A DNA stretch of 64,000 nucleotides. Source: CAVRTM01 sp963696105 (GTDB taxonomy: Bacteria > Actinomycetota > Actinomycetes > Actinomycetales > Dermatophilaceae). Within the stretch, counting starts at the first letter, position 1; every line of letters starts with the position of its first letter. The stretch spans positions 682,001-746,000 of the forward strand of contig CAVOIP010000005.1 of assembly GCA_963696105.1 (NCBI GenBank), in the 5' to 3' direction. A model generated the notes under the pieces. The model was given only the letters and a program-made list of their open reading frames with translations, made no database searches and was not told the origin of the DNA. This document shows, piece after piece, positions 43,565 through 52,308 of the stretch. The position numbers and the translations under genes were made by a program.

Positions 43565-43602
43565 GACAGCGCCCCCACCCGGACCAGGGTGGGGGCGCTG
43601 TC
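43565..43602. terminator. Bidirectional terminator between PBP and YqeY genes
   Basis: A perfect 16-base-pair stem (GACAGCGCCCCCACCC at 43565-43580 with 43587-43602) and loop GGACCA lie between the two convergent stops. GAAT and GTTCG flank it. Confidence 0.8.
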
Positions 43603-43633
43603 GTTCGTGCAGAGGGGTCTGGGGGCCCGGAGC

Positions 43634-44104
43634 TCAGCCGGCGAGGGCCTTCTTCACGGCCGCCGCCACCCGGCCACCCTCGGCCCTGCCGGCGACCAGC
43701 GGCTGCGCGGCCTTCATGACCAGGCCCATCTGGCCCATGCCCGTCGCGCCGGTGGTCTGCACCGCCTGGGCGACCAGCGCCTGCAGCTCGGCGTCGGACA
43801 GCTGGGCCGGCAGGTAGCCCTCGAGGACACCGAGCTCGGCCACCTCCTTCTCCGCGAGCTCGGGCCGGCCCGCGTCGGTGTAGGCGGTGGCGGCCTCGCG
43901 ACGCTTCTTCGCCTCCTTGACGACCACCTTGAGGACCTCGTCGTCGGAGAGCTCGCGCGCCGAGGTGCCCGAGACCTCCTCGTTGGTGACGGCGGTCAGC
44001 ACCATGCGCAGCGTCCCGGTGCGCACCTGGTCGCGCTGACGCATCGCGGCGTTGAGGTCGGCGTGCAGGGTGGACTTGAGCGTGGAAGCGCTGGTGTCGG
44101 TCAT
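43634..44104 (-). CDS. GatB/YqeY domain-containing protein
   Basis: A 156-residue protein of the YqeY family, related to the tail domain of the GatB amidotransferase subunit. Landmarks are LHADLNAAMRQRDQVRTGTL, KKRREAATAYTDAGRPELAE, ELGVLEGYLPAQLSD and GQMGLVMKAAQPLVAGRAEG. GatB tails bind the tRNA elbow; stand-alone YqeY proteins have no settled role. CACACT lies six bases before the ATG, another possible leaderless start. It is convergent with the PBP gene and divergent from the metallophosphoesterase gene. Confidence 0.9.
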   Translation of the reverse strand: MTDTSASTLKSTLHADLNAAMRQRDQVRTGTLRMVLTAVTNEEVSGTSARELSDDEVLKVVVKEAKKRREAATAYTDAGRPELAEKEVAELGVLEGYLPAQLSDAELQALVAQAVQTTGATGMGQMGLVMKAAQPLVAGRAEGGRVAAAVKKALAG

Positions 44105-44155
44105 GGGAGCAGTGTGGCACCGCGGCCGCCGGACGCATTTGCGAGGATGGGCCTG

Positions 44156-45091
44156 GTGAACACCATGACACGCGCCACCCGGGCCGCCGCCGGAGTCCTC
44201 GCCGCCGGCGCAGGAGGCCTCGCCTATGCCTCCCTCATCGAGCGCAACGCGTTCACGCTGCGGCGGTTCAACGTCCCGGTGCTGCCACCCGGCTCGGCAC
44301 CGATCCGGGTGCTGCACCTCTCGGACCTGCACCTGCTGCCCCGGCAGACCCGCAAGATCGAGTGGATCCGCCGGCTCGCCTCGCTGGAACCGGACCTGGT
44401 CCTCAACACCGGCGACAACCTCGCCCACCTGCAGGCCGTGCCCACCGCCCTGCGCGCCATGGAGCCCCTGCTGGAGCGGCCGGGCGCCTTCGTCCTGGGG
44501 TCCAACGACTACTTCGCCCCCAAGCCCCGCAACCCCGCGCTCTACCTCACCCGCCACCACGCACGCCGTACGACGGCCTGGCCGCTGCCCACGTCGGACC
44601 TGGTCAAGGCGCTGACGGACGCCGGGTGGGTGGACCTCACCAACGCCCGCTCCACCCTGACCGTGGCCGGACGCGACCTCGAGCTGGTCGGCGTGGACGA
44701 CCCGCACCTGAAGTACGACCGCTACGACCGGGTCGCCGGACCGGCCGACCCCTCGGCGGCGCTGACGGTCGGAGTCACGCACGCGCCGTACACCCGGGTC
44801 CTCGACGCCATGACCGCCGACGGGGCCGGGCTGGTCATCGCCGGCCACACGCACGGCGGTCAGCTGTGCCTGCCCTTCCACGGCGCACTCGTCACCAACT
44901 GCGACCTGGACCGCGGGCGCGCCAAGGGCGTCTCGCGCTGGTGGCCCGGCGCGGGGGCAGCACCCTCGAGCGAGGCCCCGGAGGGCGCGGCGTGGCTGGA
45001 GGTGTCCGCAGGACTGGGCACGTCGCCGTACGCGCCGGTGCGCTTCGCCTGTCGCCCCGAGGCCACGCTCCTGACCCTGACGGGTCGGTGA
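44156..45091 (+). CDS. Metallophosphoesterase, membrane-anchored type
   Basis: A 311-residue calcineurin-like phosphoesterase. An N-terminal hydrophobic stretch (AAAGVLAAGAGGLAYASLI) suggests a membrane anchor. Metal motifs are LHLSDLHLLP, LNTGDNLAHL, GSNDYFAP (usually GNHD, here GSND), GVTHAPYTR and AGHTHGGQL. The GTG at 44156 is chosen because GAGG lies nine bases upstream; ATG codons at 44147 and 44165 are in frame too. M. tuberculosis Rv3683 holds the same place after ponA2. Substrates of this YaeI-like group are phospholipid headgroup or UDP-sugar lipids in other bacteria; here it is unknown. Confidence 0.88.
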   Translation: MNTMTRATRAAAGVLAAGAGGLAYASLIERNAFTLRRFNVPVLPPGSAPIRVLHLSDLHLLPRQTRKIEWIRRLASLEPDLVLNTGDNLAHLQAVPTALRAMEPLLERPGAFVLGSNDYFAPKPRNPALYLTRHHARRTTAWPLPTSDLVKALTDAGWVDLTNARSTLTVAGRDLELVGVDDPHLKYDRYDRVAGPADPSAALTVGVTHAPYTRVLDAMTADGAGLVIAGHTHGGQLCLPFHGALVTNCDLDRGRAKGVSRWWPGAGAAPSSEAPEGAAWLEVSAGLGTSPYAPVRFACRPEATLLTLTGR

Positions 45092-45181
45092 GAGCCGCCG
45101 CCCGGCACCCGATTGGGTGCTGGGCCGATGCCTCGGCTATTGTCTGTTCTCGTTGCCCTCGTTCGCGCGGGCGCACAGCCA

Positions 45182-45262
<81 letters not shown>

Positions 45263-45273
45263 ATTTCCGCAGG

Positions 45274-45610
45274 TCAGAGCCGGATTCCCGCCCCCTGCAA
45301 CCCCATCGCCCCGAAGGGTTCGCACCACTCGCGAGCCCATGACGAGCCCTGCTCATTCTCGCCGGGCTCGCGCCTGCCCACCGGCTCTGTTTCGGCCACC
45401 TCGGCCAGCCTCTTGGCCATCATGTCCGCGGCCCGGGTCAGGGTGTCGTTGAGGACGTGCGCGTAGAGGTCCAGCGTCATGCTCGCGGTGCTGTGCCCCA
45501 TGAGCGACTGGACCGCCTCGAGGTCCCTGGCCATCCGCAGCCAGGCGCCGCGGCGGTGTGCCGCAGGTTTGTTTGCGACACCATCTTGGGCACCACTCCC
45601 GTCGCGGGCG
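45274..45610 (-). pseudogene. Tyrosine integrase remnant (C-terminal part, frameshifted)
   Basis: The catalytic tail of a phage/ICE-type tyrosine recombinase is recognisable: TNLRHTAA (active-site Arg) in one frame, then ARDLEAVQSLMGHSTASMTL with His, and LDLYAHVLNDTLTRAA with the nucleophile Tyr in the next frame. The change of frame falls near 45550. The roughly 250 residues that should precede, with the arm- and core-binding domains, are missing. The reading direction points at the tRNA-Pro gene, as expected for an integrase beside its attachment site. The rest of the open frame up to 45717 is not similar to anything I know. It cannot be active. Confidence 0.75.
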
Positions 45611-45771
45611 AGGAGGTGGCGTGATGGCCACCACGACCAGAACGACGACAGAGCCCTTGACCGTGTCCCCTGTTTCCTCGTCGCCCCCCATTCATTCAAC
45701 GGCCGTCGAACGTCCACCTGGGCCCTCTACGGTCGGCAGCCAGCCGGGAACCCGAGGAAAGAGACGGACAC

Positions 45772-46752
45772 ATGAAGCGCCCCACCCTGCGCACACTCGC
45801 CGGAACCGCTGCTCTGGCCCTGATCATCGGCGGAGCCGCCAGCGCAAACGCCGCCACGCACACCGGGCAGAGCACCGGCAACGACGGCACCCTCGCGCGC
45901 GACTTCCACGCCGTGGACCGCAACACCCCCTGGAACGAGGTCAACAAGCTCAAGCTCAACTTCCCGACCTACCACCCCGAAGGCCTGGCGATCACTTCCG
46001 ATCACCTGTTCCTGTCCTCCACCCAGGTCACCGAGCCCACCCAGAAGTACCCGACGCCGGTCGGTGGCTACGACCGCACCCCCGGCAAGGGCATCGGCCA
46101 CCTGTTCGTGATGGACCGTCAGGGCCATCTGCAGAAGGACATCACCTTCGTCGTGGGCGACATGTACCACCCCGGCGGCATCTCCTACGACGGCACGAAC
46201 GTCTGGGTCCCGGTCGCCCAGTACCGCCCGAACTCCAGCGCCATCGTTTACCGCGTCAACGCCAAGACCCTGGCCGTCACCAAGCAGTTCGAGGTCAAGG
46301 ACCACATCGGCGGCATCGTCCTGGACCAGACCACCGGACACCTCATCGGCAACAACTGGGGTTCGCGCCGCTTCTATGACTGGACGCTGCAGGGCAAGCA
46401 GGTCCGCACCTGGGACAACCCCAGCTTCTTCACCGACTACCAGGACTGCCAGTACGTCCCCTCGGCCAAGATGATCTGCGGCGGCATCACCAACCTGCCC
46501 CAAACTCCCGCCGCCGGCGGGTCCAACGCCACCTACGAACTCGGCGGCCTGACCATGATCGACCTGCGCAGCCACAACATCCTGCGCGAGGTGCCCTTCC
46601 AGAAGTGGTCCACCGCCGGCCACGTCATGACCCGCAACCCCGTCAAGATGTCCGCCACTGGCAACCAGCTCACCCTGTGGGCCGCCCCCGACAACGGCGA
46701 CGAGGGCAACGGCACCGAGCTCTTCACCTACCAGGCCAACGTCACCCGCTGA
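45772..46752 (+). CDS. Secreted DUF6454-type beta-propeller-like protein
   Basis: A 326-residue exported protein. A signal peptide (KRPTLRTLAGTAALALIIGG, likely cut after ANA near residue 27) precedes a repetitive beta-strand protein with YHPEGLAITSDHLFLSS, YHPGGISYDGTNVWVPVAQY and GGIVLDQTTGHLIGNNWGSR; these blade-like units suggest a propeller or SMP-30-like fold, and the whole matches what I know as DUF6454. Two cysteines (DCQYVPSAKMICGG) may pair. GC content is lower by eye than in neighbouring genes. GAGGAAAGAG lies before the ATG. It is the only intact cargo of the tRNA-Pro islet; its role is unknown. Confidence 0.72.
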   Translation: MKRPTLRTLAGTAALALIIGGAASANAATHTGQSTGNDGTLARDFHAVDRNTPWNEVNKLKLNFPTYHPEGLAITSDHLFLSSTQVTEPTQKYPTPVGGYDRTPGKGIGHLFVMDRQGHLQKDITFVVGDMYHPGGISYDGTNVWVPVAQYRPNSSAIVYRVNAKTLAVTKQFEVKDHIGGIVLDQTTGHLIGNNWGSRRFYDWTLQGKQVRTWDNPSFFTDYQDCQYVPSAKMICGGITNLPQTPAAGGSNATYELGGLTMIDLRSHNILREVPFQKWSTAGHVMTRNPVKMSATGNQLTLWAAPDNGDEGNGTELFTYQANVTR

Positions 46753-46769
46753 CGCGGCCGCAGCTTCAC

Positions 46770-46814
46770 GGCAACGGCGCGCCCACCACCCAGCACGGTG
46801 GGCGCGTCGTTGCC
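46770..46814 (+). terminator. Terminator behind the DUF6454-type gene
   Basis: An 18-base stem with one mismatch (46770-46787 with 46797-46814; arm core CGCGCCCACC) begins 18 bases after the stop codon. The stretch from 46815 to the right repeat has no gene that I can support; it turns AT-richer and includes the palindrome TTGCGCAA (46915-46922). Confidence 0.7.
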
Positions 46815-46960
46815 AGCCGAGGAACGCGGTCGCCGAGTGGGTCGACTCCGCGAGCCCTCCGCGAGCCCGCAGGCCCGCAAAACCCCCACTATCGCTAGTA
46901 CCAGCCAACCCCAATTGCGCAATCCTGCAACGGGATCCAAATCGTCGAAACGCAGGAGCA

Positions 46961-47011
46961 CGTTCGGGACGAAGAGGCCGCAGGTTCACATCCTGTCATC
47001 CCGACCACTGC
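46961..47011. repeat. Right attachment repeat (partial tRNA-Pro copy)
   Basis: Fifty-one bases identical to 45212-45262 except for two substitutions, one in the T-loop and one in the acceptor strand. No 5' half of a tRNA precedes it, so it is not a functional tRNA. With the left copy it brackets about 1.7 kb. Confidence 0.8.
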
Positions 47012-47093
47012 GGCACCGCGGTCCAGGGCCTGCTGAGGCTCGCCTTGACCCCCATCGCCCGGAACGGCCGAGAGCTCGGGGCCCTGCACGGGC

Positions 47094-48326
47094 CTATGCC
47101 AGCTGGTCCCGGCGGCGGGTCAGGTAGGCGGTTTCGGCGGTGTTCCCCGCCAGCTCGATGGCCTTGTCGTACGCCGCGCGCGACTCGTGACTGAAGCCCA
47201 GCCGGCGCAGCAGGTCGGCGCGGGTCGCATGGTAGGCGTGATAGCCGGCCAACGTTTCTCCGAGACGGTCGACGGCCGCGAGCGCCACCTCCGGGCCGTC
47301 GAGCTCGGCGACCGCGACGGCCCGGTTGAGCGCAACGATCGGCGAGGGGTCGAGGCGGGCGAGCTGGTCGTAGAGGGCGGTCACCTGCGACCAGTCGGTG
47401 TCGCGCGCGTCGCGGGCGGAGGTGTGCACGGCGTTGATCGCTGCGAGGACCTGGTAGCGCCCCGGGGGAACCCCGGTGGCCAGGCGTTCGCGCACCAGCC
47501 GATGTCCCTCGGCGACCAGCGTCGCGTCCCAGGCCCCGCGGTCCTGTTCGCCGAGTGTGACCAGCTCCCCGCTCGGTGAGACCCGGGCCGTGCGGCGGGC
47601 CTCGGTGAGGAGCATCAGCGCCAGCAGTCCGGCCACCTCGCCGTCCTCCGGCAGCAGGACACGGATCAGGCGGGTGAGCCGGATCGCCTCGGTCGTCAGG
47701 TCGTGGCGTACGGGATCGGTGTCGGCGCCGCTGGAGAGGTAACCCTCGTTGAAGACGAGGAAGAGGACGGCGAGCACGCCGGAGACGCGTGCCGGGAGGT
47801 CCTCGGCGGATGGCACCCGATAGGGGATGCCCGCCGCCTTGATCTTGGTCTTCGCCCGGGTGATCCGCTGCCCCATCGTGGTCTCCTGCACCAGGAAGGC
47901 GCGGGCGATCTCGGGCACGGTCAGACCGCCGACCAGGCGCAGCGTCAGTGCCACGCGCGCCTCGATCGCGAGCGCCGGGTGACAGCAGGTGAAGATGAGC
48001 CGCAGCCGCTCGTCGTCGATGGCGCCGGCAGGCTCGGGCGGCTCGACGTCGTACACCATCTGAGCCTCCTTCTGCTTGTCGTCGCGCTTGTTCTCGCGCC
48101 GGATCCGGTCGATGGCCTTGCGGTTGGCGGTGGTGGTCAGCCATCCCCCGGGGTTCGGGGGTACCCCGTCGGCCGGCCACCGCTCGACGGCGGTCGCGAA
48201 CGCCTCGGCCGCTGCCTCCTCGGCGACGTCGAGGTCACCGAAACGCCGGGTCAGGGCGGCGACCACCCGCGCCCACTCCTCGTGGTGGGCCCGGGTGATC
48301 GCCGCCCGGGCCTCGACCACGCTCAC
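47094..48326 (-). CDS. ECF sigma factor of the DUF6596/ECF42-like group
   Basis: A 410-residue sigma factor, about twice the usual ECF length. Region 2 is EEWARVVAALTRRFGDLDVA to WLTTTANRKAIDRIRRE; region 4 is LRLVGGLTVPEIARAFLVQE with RITRAKTKIKAAGI; the long C-terminal extension (about 190-410) is helical and TPR-like (SPIVALNRAVAVAELDGP). Members are normally encoded beside a YCII (DGPF) protein gene, and a stunted one lies directly upstream, overlapping by four bases (GTGA). The GTG at 48326 is set by that overlap. Targets are unknown; no anti-sigma gene is present, which is usual for this group. Confidence 0.9.
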   Translation of the reverse strand: MSVVEARAAITRAHHEEWARVVAALTRRFGDLDVAEEAAAEAFATAVERWPADGVPPNPGGWLTTTANRKAIDRIRRENKRDDKQKEAQMVYDVEPPEPAGAIDDERLRLIFTCCHPALAIEARVALTLRLVGGLTVPEIARAFLVQETTMGQRITRAKTKIKAAGIPYRVPSAEDLPARVSGVLAVLFLVFNEGYLSSGADTDPVRHDLTTEAIRLTRLIRVLLPEDGEVAGLLALMLLTEARRTARVSPSGELVTLGEQDRGAWDATLVAEGHRLVRERLATGVPPGRYQVLAAINAVHTSARDARDTDWSQVTALYDQLARLDPSPIVALNRAVAVAELDGPEVALAAVDRLGETLAGYHAYHATRADLLRRLGFSHESRAAYDKAIELAGNTAETAYLTRRRDQLA

Positions 48327-48475
48327 AGGAACGGCCGTACCTCGATCGTGCGGGTGCCTGCCTTCGCGCCCTCGGCGTCGAGCCGGAGCGCCACGTTGAC
48401 CTCGCTGATGTCGGCCTCCTCGGTGGGGATGGCTGGGCCGGTGCCGTTGTCGATCACAGACACCCGGTACTGCAT
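48323..48475 (-). CDS. Shortened YCII-family protein, 50 residues
   Basis: Starts MQYRVSVIDNGTGPAIP and ends ALRLDAEGAKAGTRTIEVRP plus two residues. The first ~27 residues fit the start and the last ~23 fit the end of YCII-related proteins of about 115-120 residues, so roughly 65-70 residues of the middle appear deleted in frame. GGAGGG lies nine bases before the ATG and the stop overlaps the sigma gene, so it should still be translated and couple the two. It lacks the central DGPF-type strand, so a folded YCII domain is unlikely. Confidence 0.55.
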   Translation of the reverse strand: MQYRVSVIDNGTGPAIPTEEADISEVNVALRLDAEGAKAGTRTIEVRPFL

Positions 48476-48616
48476 CTCGCATTCCCTCCTGTGGTGGGAG
48501 CGCCCCCTCGTGGGCAGCCGCTCACCCCTGCAACGAACACCACGGCCCCGATCCGACGCCGCCTTTTCCGAATATCTGCTTCCGGAAGTGCTTGGTACGG
48601 CGGTCCGGTCCCGGCG

Positions 48617-49510
48617 TCAGCTGGTGACGTCCTTGCCGGCGAACCGTGCCCACGCGGCGAGCCAGAAGACCAGGGCGTAGGCAGCCGCCGTCAGCAGCCC
48701 GCGCCCGAGGGCGTCCCACGCGATCGGGTCTCGCAGGACCTCACCGTATGAGGCCCACCAGTGCGTCGGCAGCCACTCGTGCAGCCAGGACAGCTGCGGG
48801 ATGGCGTCCAGGATGAACGACAGGACGTTGATGATGACGACCGCGATCGTGGCGCCGATCGGCTGCTCGGTGAGGGTGGAGATGAACAGGCCGATCGCCC
48901 CCAGCGAGGCGAAGCACAGCGCCAGGTACAAGGTGGCGAGGAGCAGGCGCAGCGCCGCGTCGGCGAAGCCGACCTGGTTCCCCGAGAGCAGGGTCAGGTT
49001 GCCGGCGCCGAAGATGGCCACGCCGACCACGGAGCCGACGACGGTCACCAGCATCGTGGCCGCGATGGAGAAGAGCACGATCGCGGCGTACTTGACCGCC
49101 AGCAGCCGGGTGCGGTCGACCGGGACCGCGAGCAGGTAGCGCAGGGTGCCGATGTTGGCCTCGCCGGCGACCGAGTCACCGGCGATGGTGCCGACCGCCA
49201 GCGGCAGGAACAGGCCCAGCTCCACCCCCAGCGCCGCCAGGGCGACGAAGAGCCCGTTGTCGGTGATGGAGGAGAGGAAGTCGGGTCCGCGGCCCGGCTC
49301 CGGCTGGGACAGCTTGACCACGACGGCCATCATGACCGGCACGACGGCCAGGACGCCGAGCCCGGCGAGGTTGCGGCGGCGACCGAAGATGAGCCGCAGC
49401 TCCGAGCCCAGGAACCGCAGGGCCCAGCCACGCTGCGGGCGCGCCTGCCCGGCCGCGGTCGCGGAGGCCCCCGGGGAGGCCACCACCGGTGCCACGTCAG
49501 CCGCTGACAT
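48617..49510 (-). CDS. ABC-2 type transporter permease
   Basis: A 297-residue permease with six or seven hydrophobic segments (VLAVVPVMMAVVVKL, LGLFLPLAVGTIAGDSVAGE, ILFSIAATMLVTVVG-like, LLLATLYLALCFASLG, IGATIAVVIINVLSFIL, ALVFWLAAWARF). The motif DSVAGEANIGTLRYLLAVPV between helices is typical of ABC-2 exporters. Its first codons overlap the end of the ATPase gene by 14 bases, so the two form one exporter. The substrate is unknown; the adjacent LolA-like and two-component genes suggest an envelope role. Confidence 0.88.
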   Translation of the reverse strand: MSAADVAPVVASPGASATAAGQARPQRGWALRFLGSELRLIFGRRRNLAGLGVLAVVPVMMAVVVKLSQPEPGRGPDFLSSITDNGLFVALAALGVELGLFLPLAVGTIAGDSVAGEANIGTLRYLLAVPVDRTRLLAVKYAAIVLFSIAATMLVTVVGSVVGVAIFGAGNLTLLSGNQVGFADAALRLLLATLYLALCFASLGAIGLFISTLTEQPIGATIAVVIINVLSFILDAIPQLSWLHEWLPTHWWASYGEVLRDPIAWDALGRGLLTAAAYALVFWLAAWARFAGKDVTS

Positions 49511-50428
49511 CGAAGCCCTCCCCCGTGAGTGAGACGAACAGGTCCTCCAGGCTGGGGCGCTGCACGGCGAAGCCCATCACCGGCACGCCGTCGTTGACCA
49601 GCGCGGCGACCACCTTCTCGGGTGCGACCTGCCCGAGCGCCCCGGACACGTTGCCGCTCTCGAGGAGCACGTCGGTCAGGCCGAGCTCACGCAGCACCCG
49701 CGCCGCGGCCTCGCTCTGGTCGGTCTCGACCCGCGCCCGCGGCGCCGCACCCGAGCGCACCTCCGCGACGGGGCCCTGGGCCACCAGCGTGCCGACGTGC
49801 ATCACCCCGATGTGGGAGCAGACCTGCTCGACCTCCGACAGCAGGTGGCTGGACACCAGGACCGTCGTCCCCTCGTCGGCCAGGGAGGAGATCAGGTGGC
49901 GGACCTCGCGCGTGCCCTGGGGGTCGAGCCCGTTCGTCGGCTCGTCGAGCACCAGCAGGTCACGCGGCCCCAGCAACGCTGCCGCGATCGCCAGGCGCTG
50001 CCGCATGCCCAGGGAGTAGGCGCGGTAGCGCTTGGCGGCGGCGGCCCCCAGCCCGACGCGGTCGAGCGCGGCGTCGATGCGGTTGGCTGTGGTGCGCGCG
50101 TCGGCGTAGCGGTCGGCGGCATCGAGGCGCTGCAGGTTGGCGCGGCCGGAGAGGTAGGGGTGGAAGGCCGGCCCCTCCACCAGCGCGCCCACCCGCGGAA
50201 GGGCCCGCCCGGCCCCCTCGGGCATCGACTGCCCGAGCACCTCGATCCGGCCCGAGGTGGATCGGATCAGACCCAGCAGCATGCGGATCGTCGTGGTCTT
50301 GCCCGAGCCGTTGGGGCCGAGGAAGCCGTAGACCGCTCCCGGGGGACCAGCAGGTCGACGGCGCTGACCGCGACCTGCTGGCCGAACCGCTTCGTCAGCC
50401 CGGAGGTGACGACGGCCGCATCGGTCAC
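49497..50428 (-). pseudogene. ABC transporter ATP-binding protein with one frameshift in the Walker A region
   Basis: The ATPase partner of the permease. In one frame it starts at the GTG at 50428 (DAAVVTSGLTKRFGQQVAV, DLLVP); in the other it continues as FLGPNGSGKTTTIRMLLGLI (Walker A), YSLGMRQRLAIAAALLG (signature), LLVLDEPTNGLDP (Walker B) and VSSHLLSEVEQVC. The frames join at a run of five C (minus strand, 50341-50345); six would give an intact protein of about 310 residues. The start codon overlaps the LolA-like stop (GTGA). Everything else is undamaged, so a sequencing error is likely; if real, no working ATPase is made. Confidence 0.82.
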
Positions 50429-51570
50429 CGCGCAGCCAGGGCGGCGTAGAGCGTCTGCGGCGTCACGGCGCCGACGGCGACGCGACCGTCGTCGGTGAGC
50501 ACCGCGGAGAACAGCTTGCCTTCGAGCAGGTGACCGTGTCCCCAGGCGCCCGACACCTTGGGCAGCAGGTCGAGCATCGCCTTGACCTGCCCGTCGTTCG
50601 TGCCCGAGCCGGCCGCCTGCTGCGGCATGGTGGCGACGGCGACGGTGCCCCAGCCGGTGCCCACGATCGTGGGCTTGCCAGCCGTGTCCTTCCCCGGCTT
50701 CTTGTCCTGGTGCGCGGGGAGCGTGCGCTCGGTGACCTTGGTGCCCTCCGGCGGGTTGAACGCGAACTGCGCGGCGTCCGGTCGGCCGAAGTCGACCGAG
50801 GTGAACGCCACCTCGAACGCCGGCTCCGGCGAGCCCTTGGCGAGGACCTGGACCCGCAGCGGCACATGCTTCTGGCTGTCGATGGCCACCCGCACCGAGG
50901 CCACCAGCGAGGCCGGGTCCTTCGGGGTCAGCACCAGCTCGTACGCGGAGCGACCGGCCACGTTGGCGGTTCCGCTGGTCGTGACCGTGGTGGACGGCGT
51001 GATCGCCTTGAGCGCGAGGTCGGCAGCCTCCTGGGGAGAGCTGGGCATCCCGTTGGTGCCCGGTGCCGGCGCAGCCGCCTGGTGGCGCGCGTCCTTGGCC
51101 GGCAGCGTCATGTGCGTCGCGGACTTGTCCTGGCTGGACCACAGCCAGACGTCCTTGCCGTTACGGATGACATCGGACTCCCCGGACGTCCCCAGCAGCG
51201 CGAGGCGGGAGCGGTCCGGCCCGGCGTACCAGAGGCGGAGCGTGTGGGTGCCCGAGATCAGGGAGGTGAGGTCGGAGCTGCCGGACCCGCCGGCGGACGA
51301 GCCGCCACCGCCGGAGCCGGAGGCCGCGCCGCCGCTGATGGCCCCCAGGGCCGGCACACCGAGGTCGGCGCGCTGGACGACGGTGCCGGACAGGCCGTCG
51401 AGGCGGGCGTTCTGGACATCCACGAGGAGCTGGGCCGCGGTCCGCGGCGCGAGCGGGGAGTCGGCCTGGGCCGAGATCAACCCGGCGCCCCCGGCGCCGC
51501 CGACGACGGCGACGACCGCGACTCCGGGCACGGCCCACCGCAGGGCCGGATGGGTGCTGAAGATGCTCAT
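50425..51570 (-). CDS. LolA-like exported protein (outer-membrane-carrier superfamily)
   Basis: A 381-residue protein with an N-terminal signal or anchor segment (LRWAVPGVAVVAVVGGAGGA) and a LolA/LppX-like fold: TAAQLLVDVQNARLDGLSG, HTLRLWYAGPDRSRLALLG, VIRNGKDVWLWSSQDKSATH, AGRSAYELVLTPKDPASLVA and a late VGAVTPQTLYAALA. A Gly/Ser-rich insert (about residues 82-105) interrupts the first strands. No lipobox cysteine is seen. It is the first gene of the operon with the ABC exporter and is divergent from the response regulator gene; the arrangement suggests a signal-controlled envelope lipid or lipoprotein function. Confidence 0.8.
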   Translation of the reverse strand: MSIFSTHPALRWAVPGVAVVAVVGGAGGAGLISAQADSPLAPRTAAQLLVDVQNARLDGLSGTVVQRADLGVPALGAISGGAASGSGGGGSSAGGSGSSDLTSLISGTHTLRLWYAGPDRSRLALLGTSGESDVIRNGKDVWLWSSQDKSATHMTLPAKDARHQAAAPAPGTNGMPSSPQEAADLALKAITPSTTVTTSGTANVAGRSAYELVLTPKDPASLVASVRVAIDSQKHVPLRVQVLAKGSPEPAFEVAFTSVDFGRPDAAQFAFNPPEGTKVTERTLPAHQDKKPGKDTAGKPTIVGTGWGTVAVATMPQQAAGSGTNDGQVKAMLDLLPKVSGAWGHGHLLEGKLFSAVLTDDGRVAVGAVTPQTLYAALAAR

Positions 51571-51651
51571 GGGCTCATCCTGCGCCACGTGGGCTGAGAG
51601 TGCCCTGAGAGCCCGGGCCCCCGGCTTCCCGGCCGTGGCAGGGTGGGGCCC

Positions 51652-52308
51652 GTGAGACTGCTGGTGGTGGAGGACGAGGTGCGGCTGGCCCGTGCCCTGC
51701 ACCGAGGTCTGACGGCTGAAGGGTTCGTCGTCGACGTCGTCCACGACGGCCCGTCGGGACTGCGCGCCGCCCGGCACGGCGACTACGACGCCGTGGTCCT
51801 GGACGTCATGCTGCCCGGCATGTCCGGCTACGACGTCGTGCGGACCCTGCGGACCGAGGGGGTCTGGGCGCCGGTCCTGATGCTGTCGGCCAAGGACGGC
51901 GAGTACGACCAGGCCGACGGCCTCGACTACGGCGCCGATGACTACCTCACCAAGCCGTTCTCCTTCGTCGTCCTGCTGGCCCGGCTGCGCGCCCTGGTGC
52001 GCCGGCGGCTGCCCGAGCGGCCGACCGTCCTCAGCGCCGGCGAGGTGAGTCTGGACCCGGCCACGCACCAGGTGCAGGTGTCCCAGGAGCCGGTCGCGCT
52101 CACCCCCCGCGAGTACACCGTGCTGGAGTACTTCCTGCGCAACCCCCACCGCGTGGTCAGCAAGACCGAGCTGCTGGACCACGTGTGGGACGCGGCCGAG
52201 GACACCGACCCCAACGCGGTGGAGGTCTACATCGGCTACCTGCGCCGCAAGCTGGGCCGGAACGTGCTGCAGACCGTACGGGGCGTCGGCTACCGGCTGG
52301 CTCCGTGA
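51652..52308 (+). CDS. OmpR-family response regulator
   Basis: A 218-residue regulator. The receiver domain (1-115) has VVEDEVRLARAL, the phosphorylation site VVLDVMLPGMSGYDVV (Asp near 50), the switch LMLSAKD and the KPF lysine in DDYLTKPFSF. The winged helix (about 125-218) has LTPREYTVLEYFLRNP and TDPNAVEVYIGYLRRKL. GTG at 51652 is chosen because CAGGGT lies seven bases upstream (leaderless); a GTG three codons earlier is also open. The stop overlaps the histidine kinase start (GTGA). Confidence 0.93.
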   Translation: MRLLVVEDEVRLARALHRGLTAEGFVVDVVHDGPSGLRAARHGDYDAVVLDVMLPGMSGYDVVRTLRTEGVWAPVLMLSAKDGEYDQADGLDYGADDYLTKPFSFVVLLARLRALVRRRLPERPTVLSAGEVSLDPATHQVQVSQEPVALTPREYTVLEYFLRNPHRVVSKTELLDHVWDAAEDTDPNAVEVYIGYLRRKLGRNVLQTVRGVGYRLAP

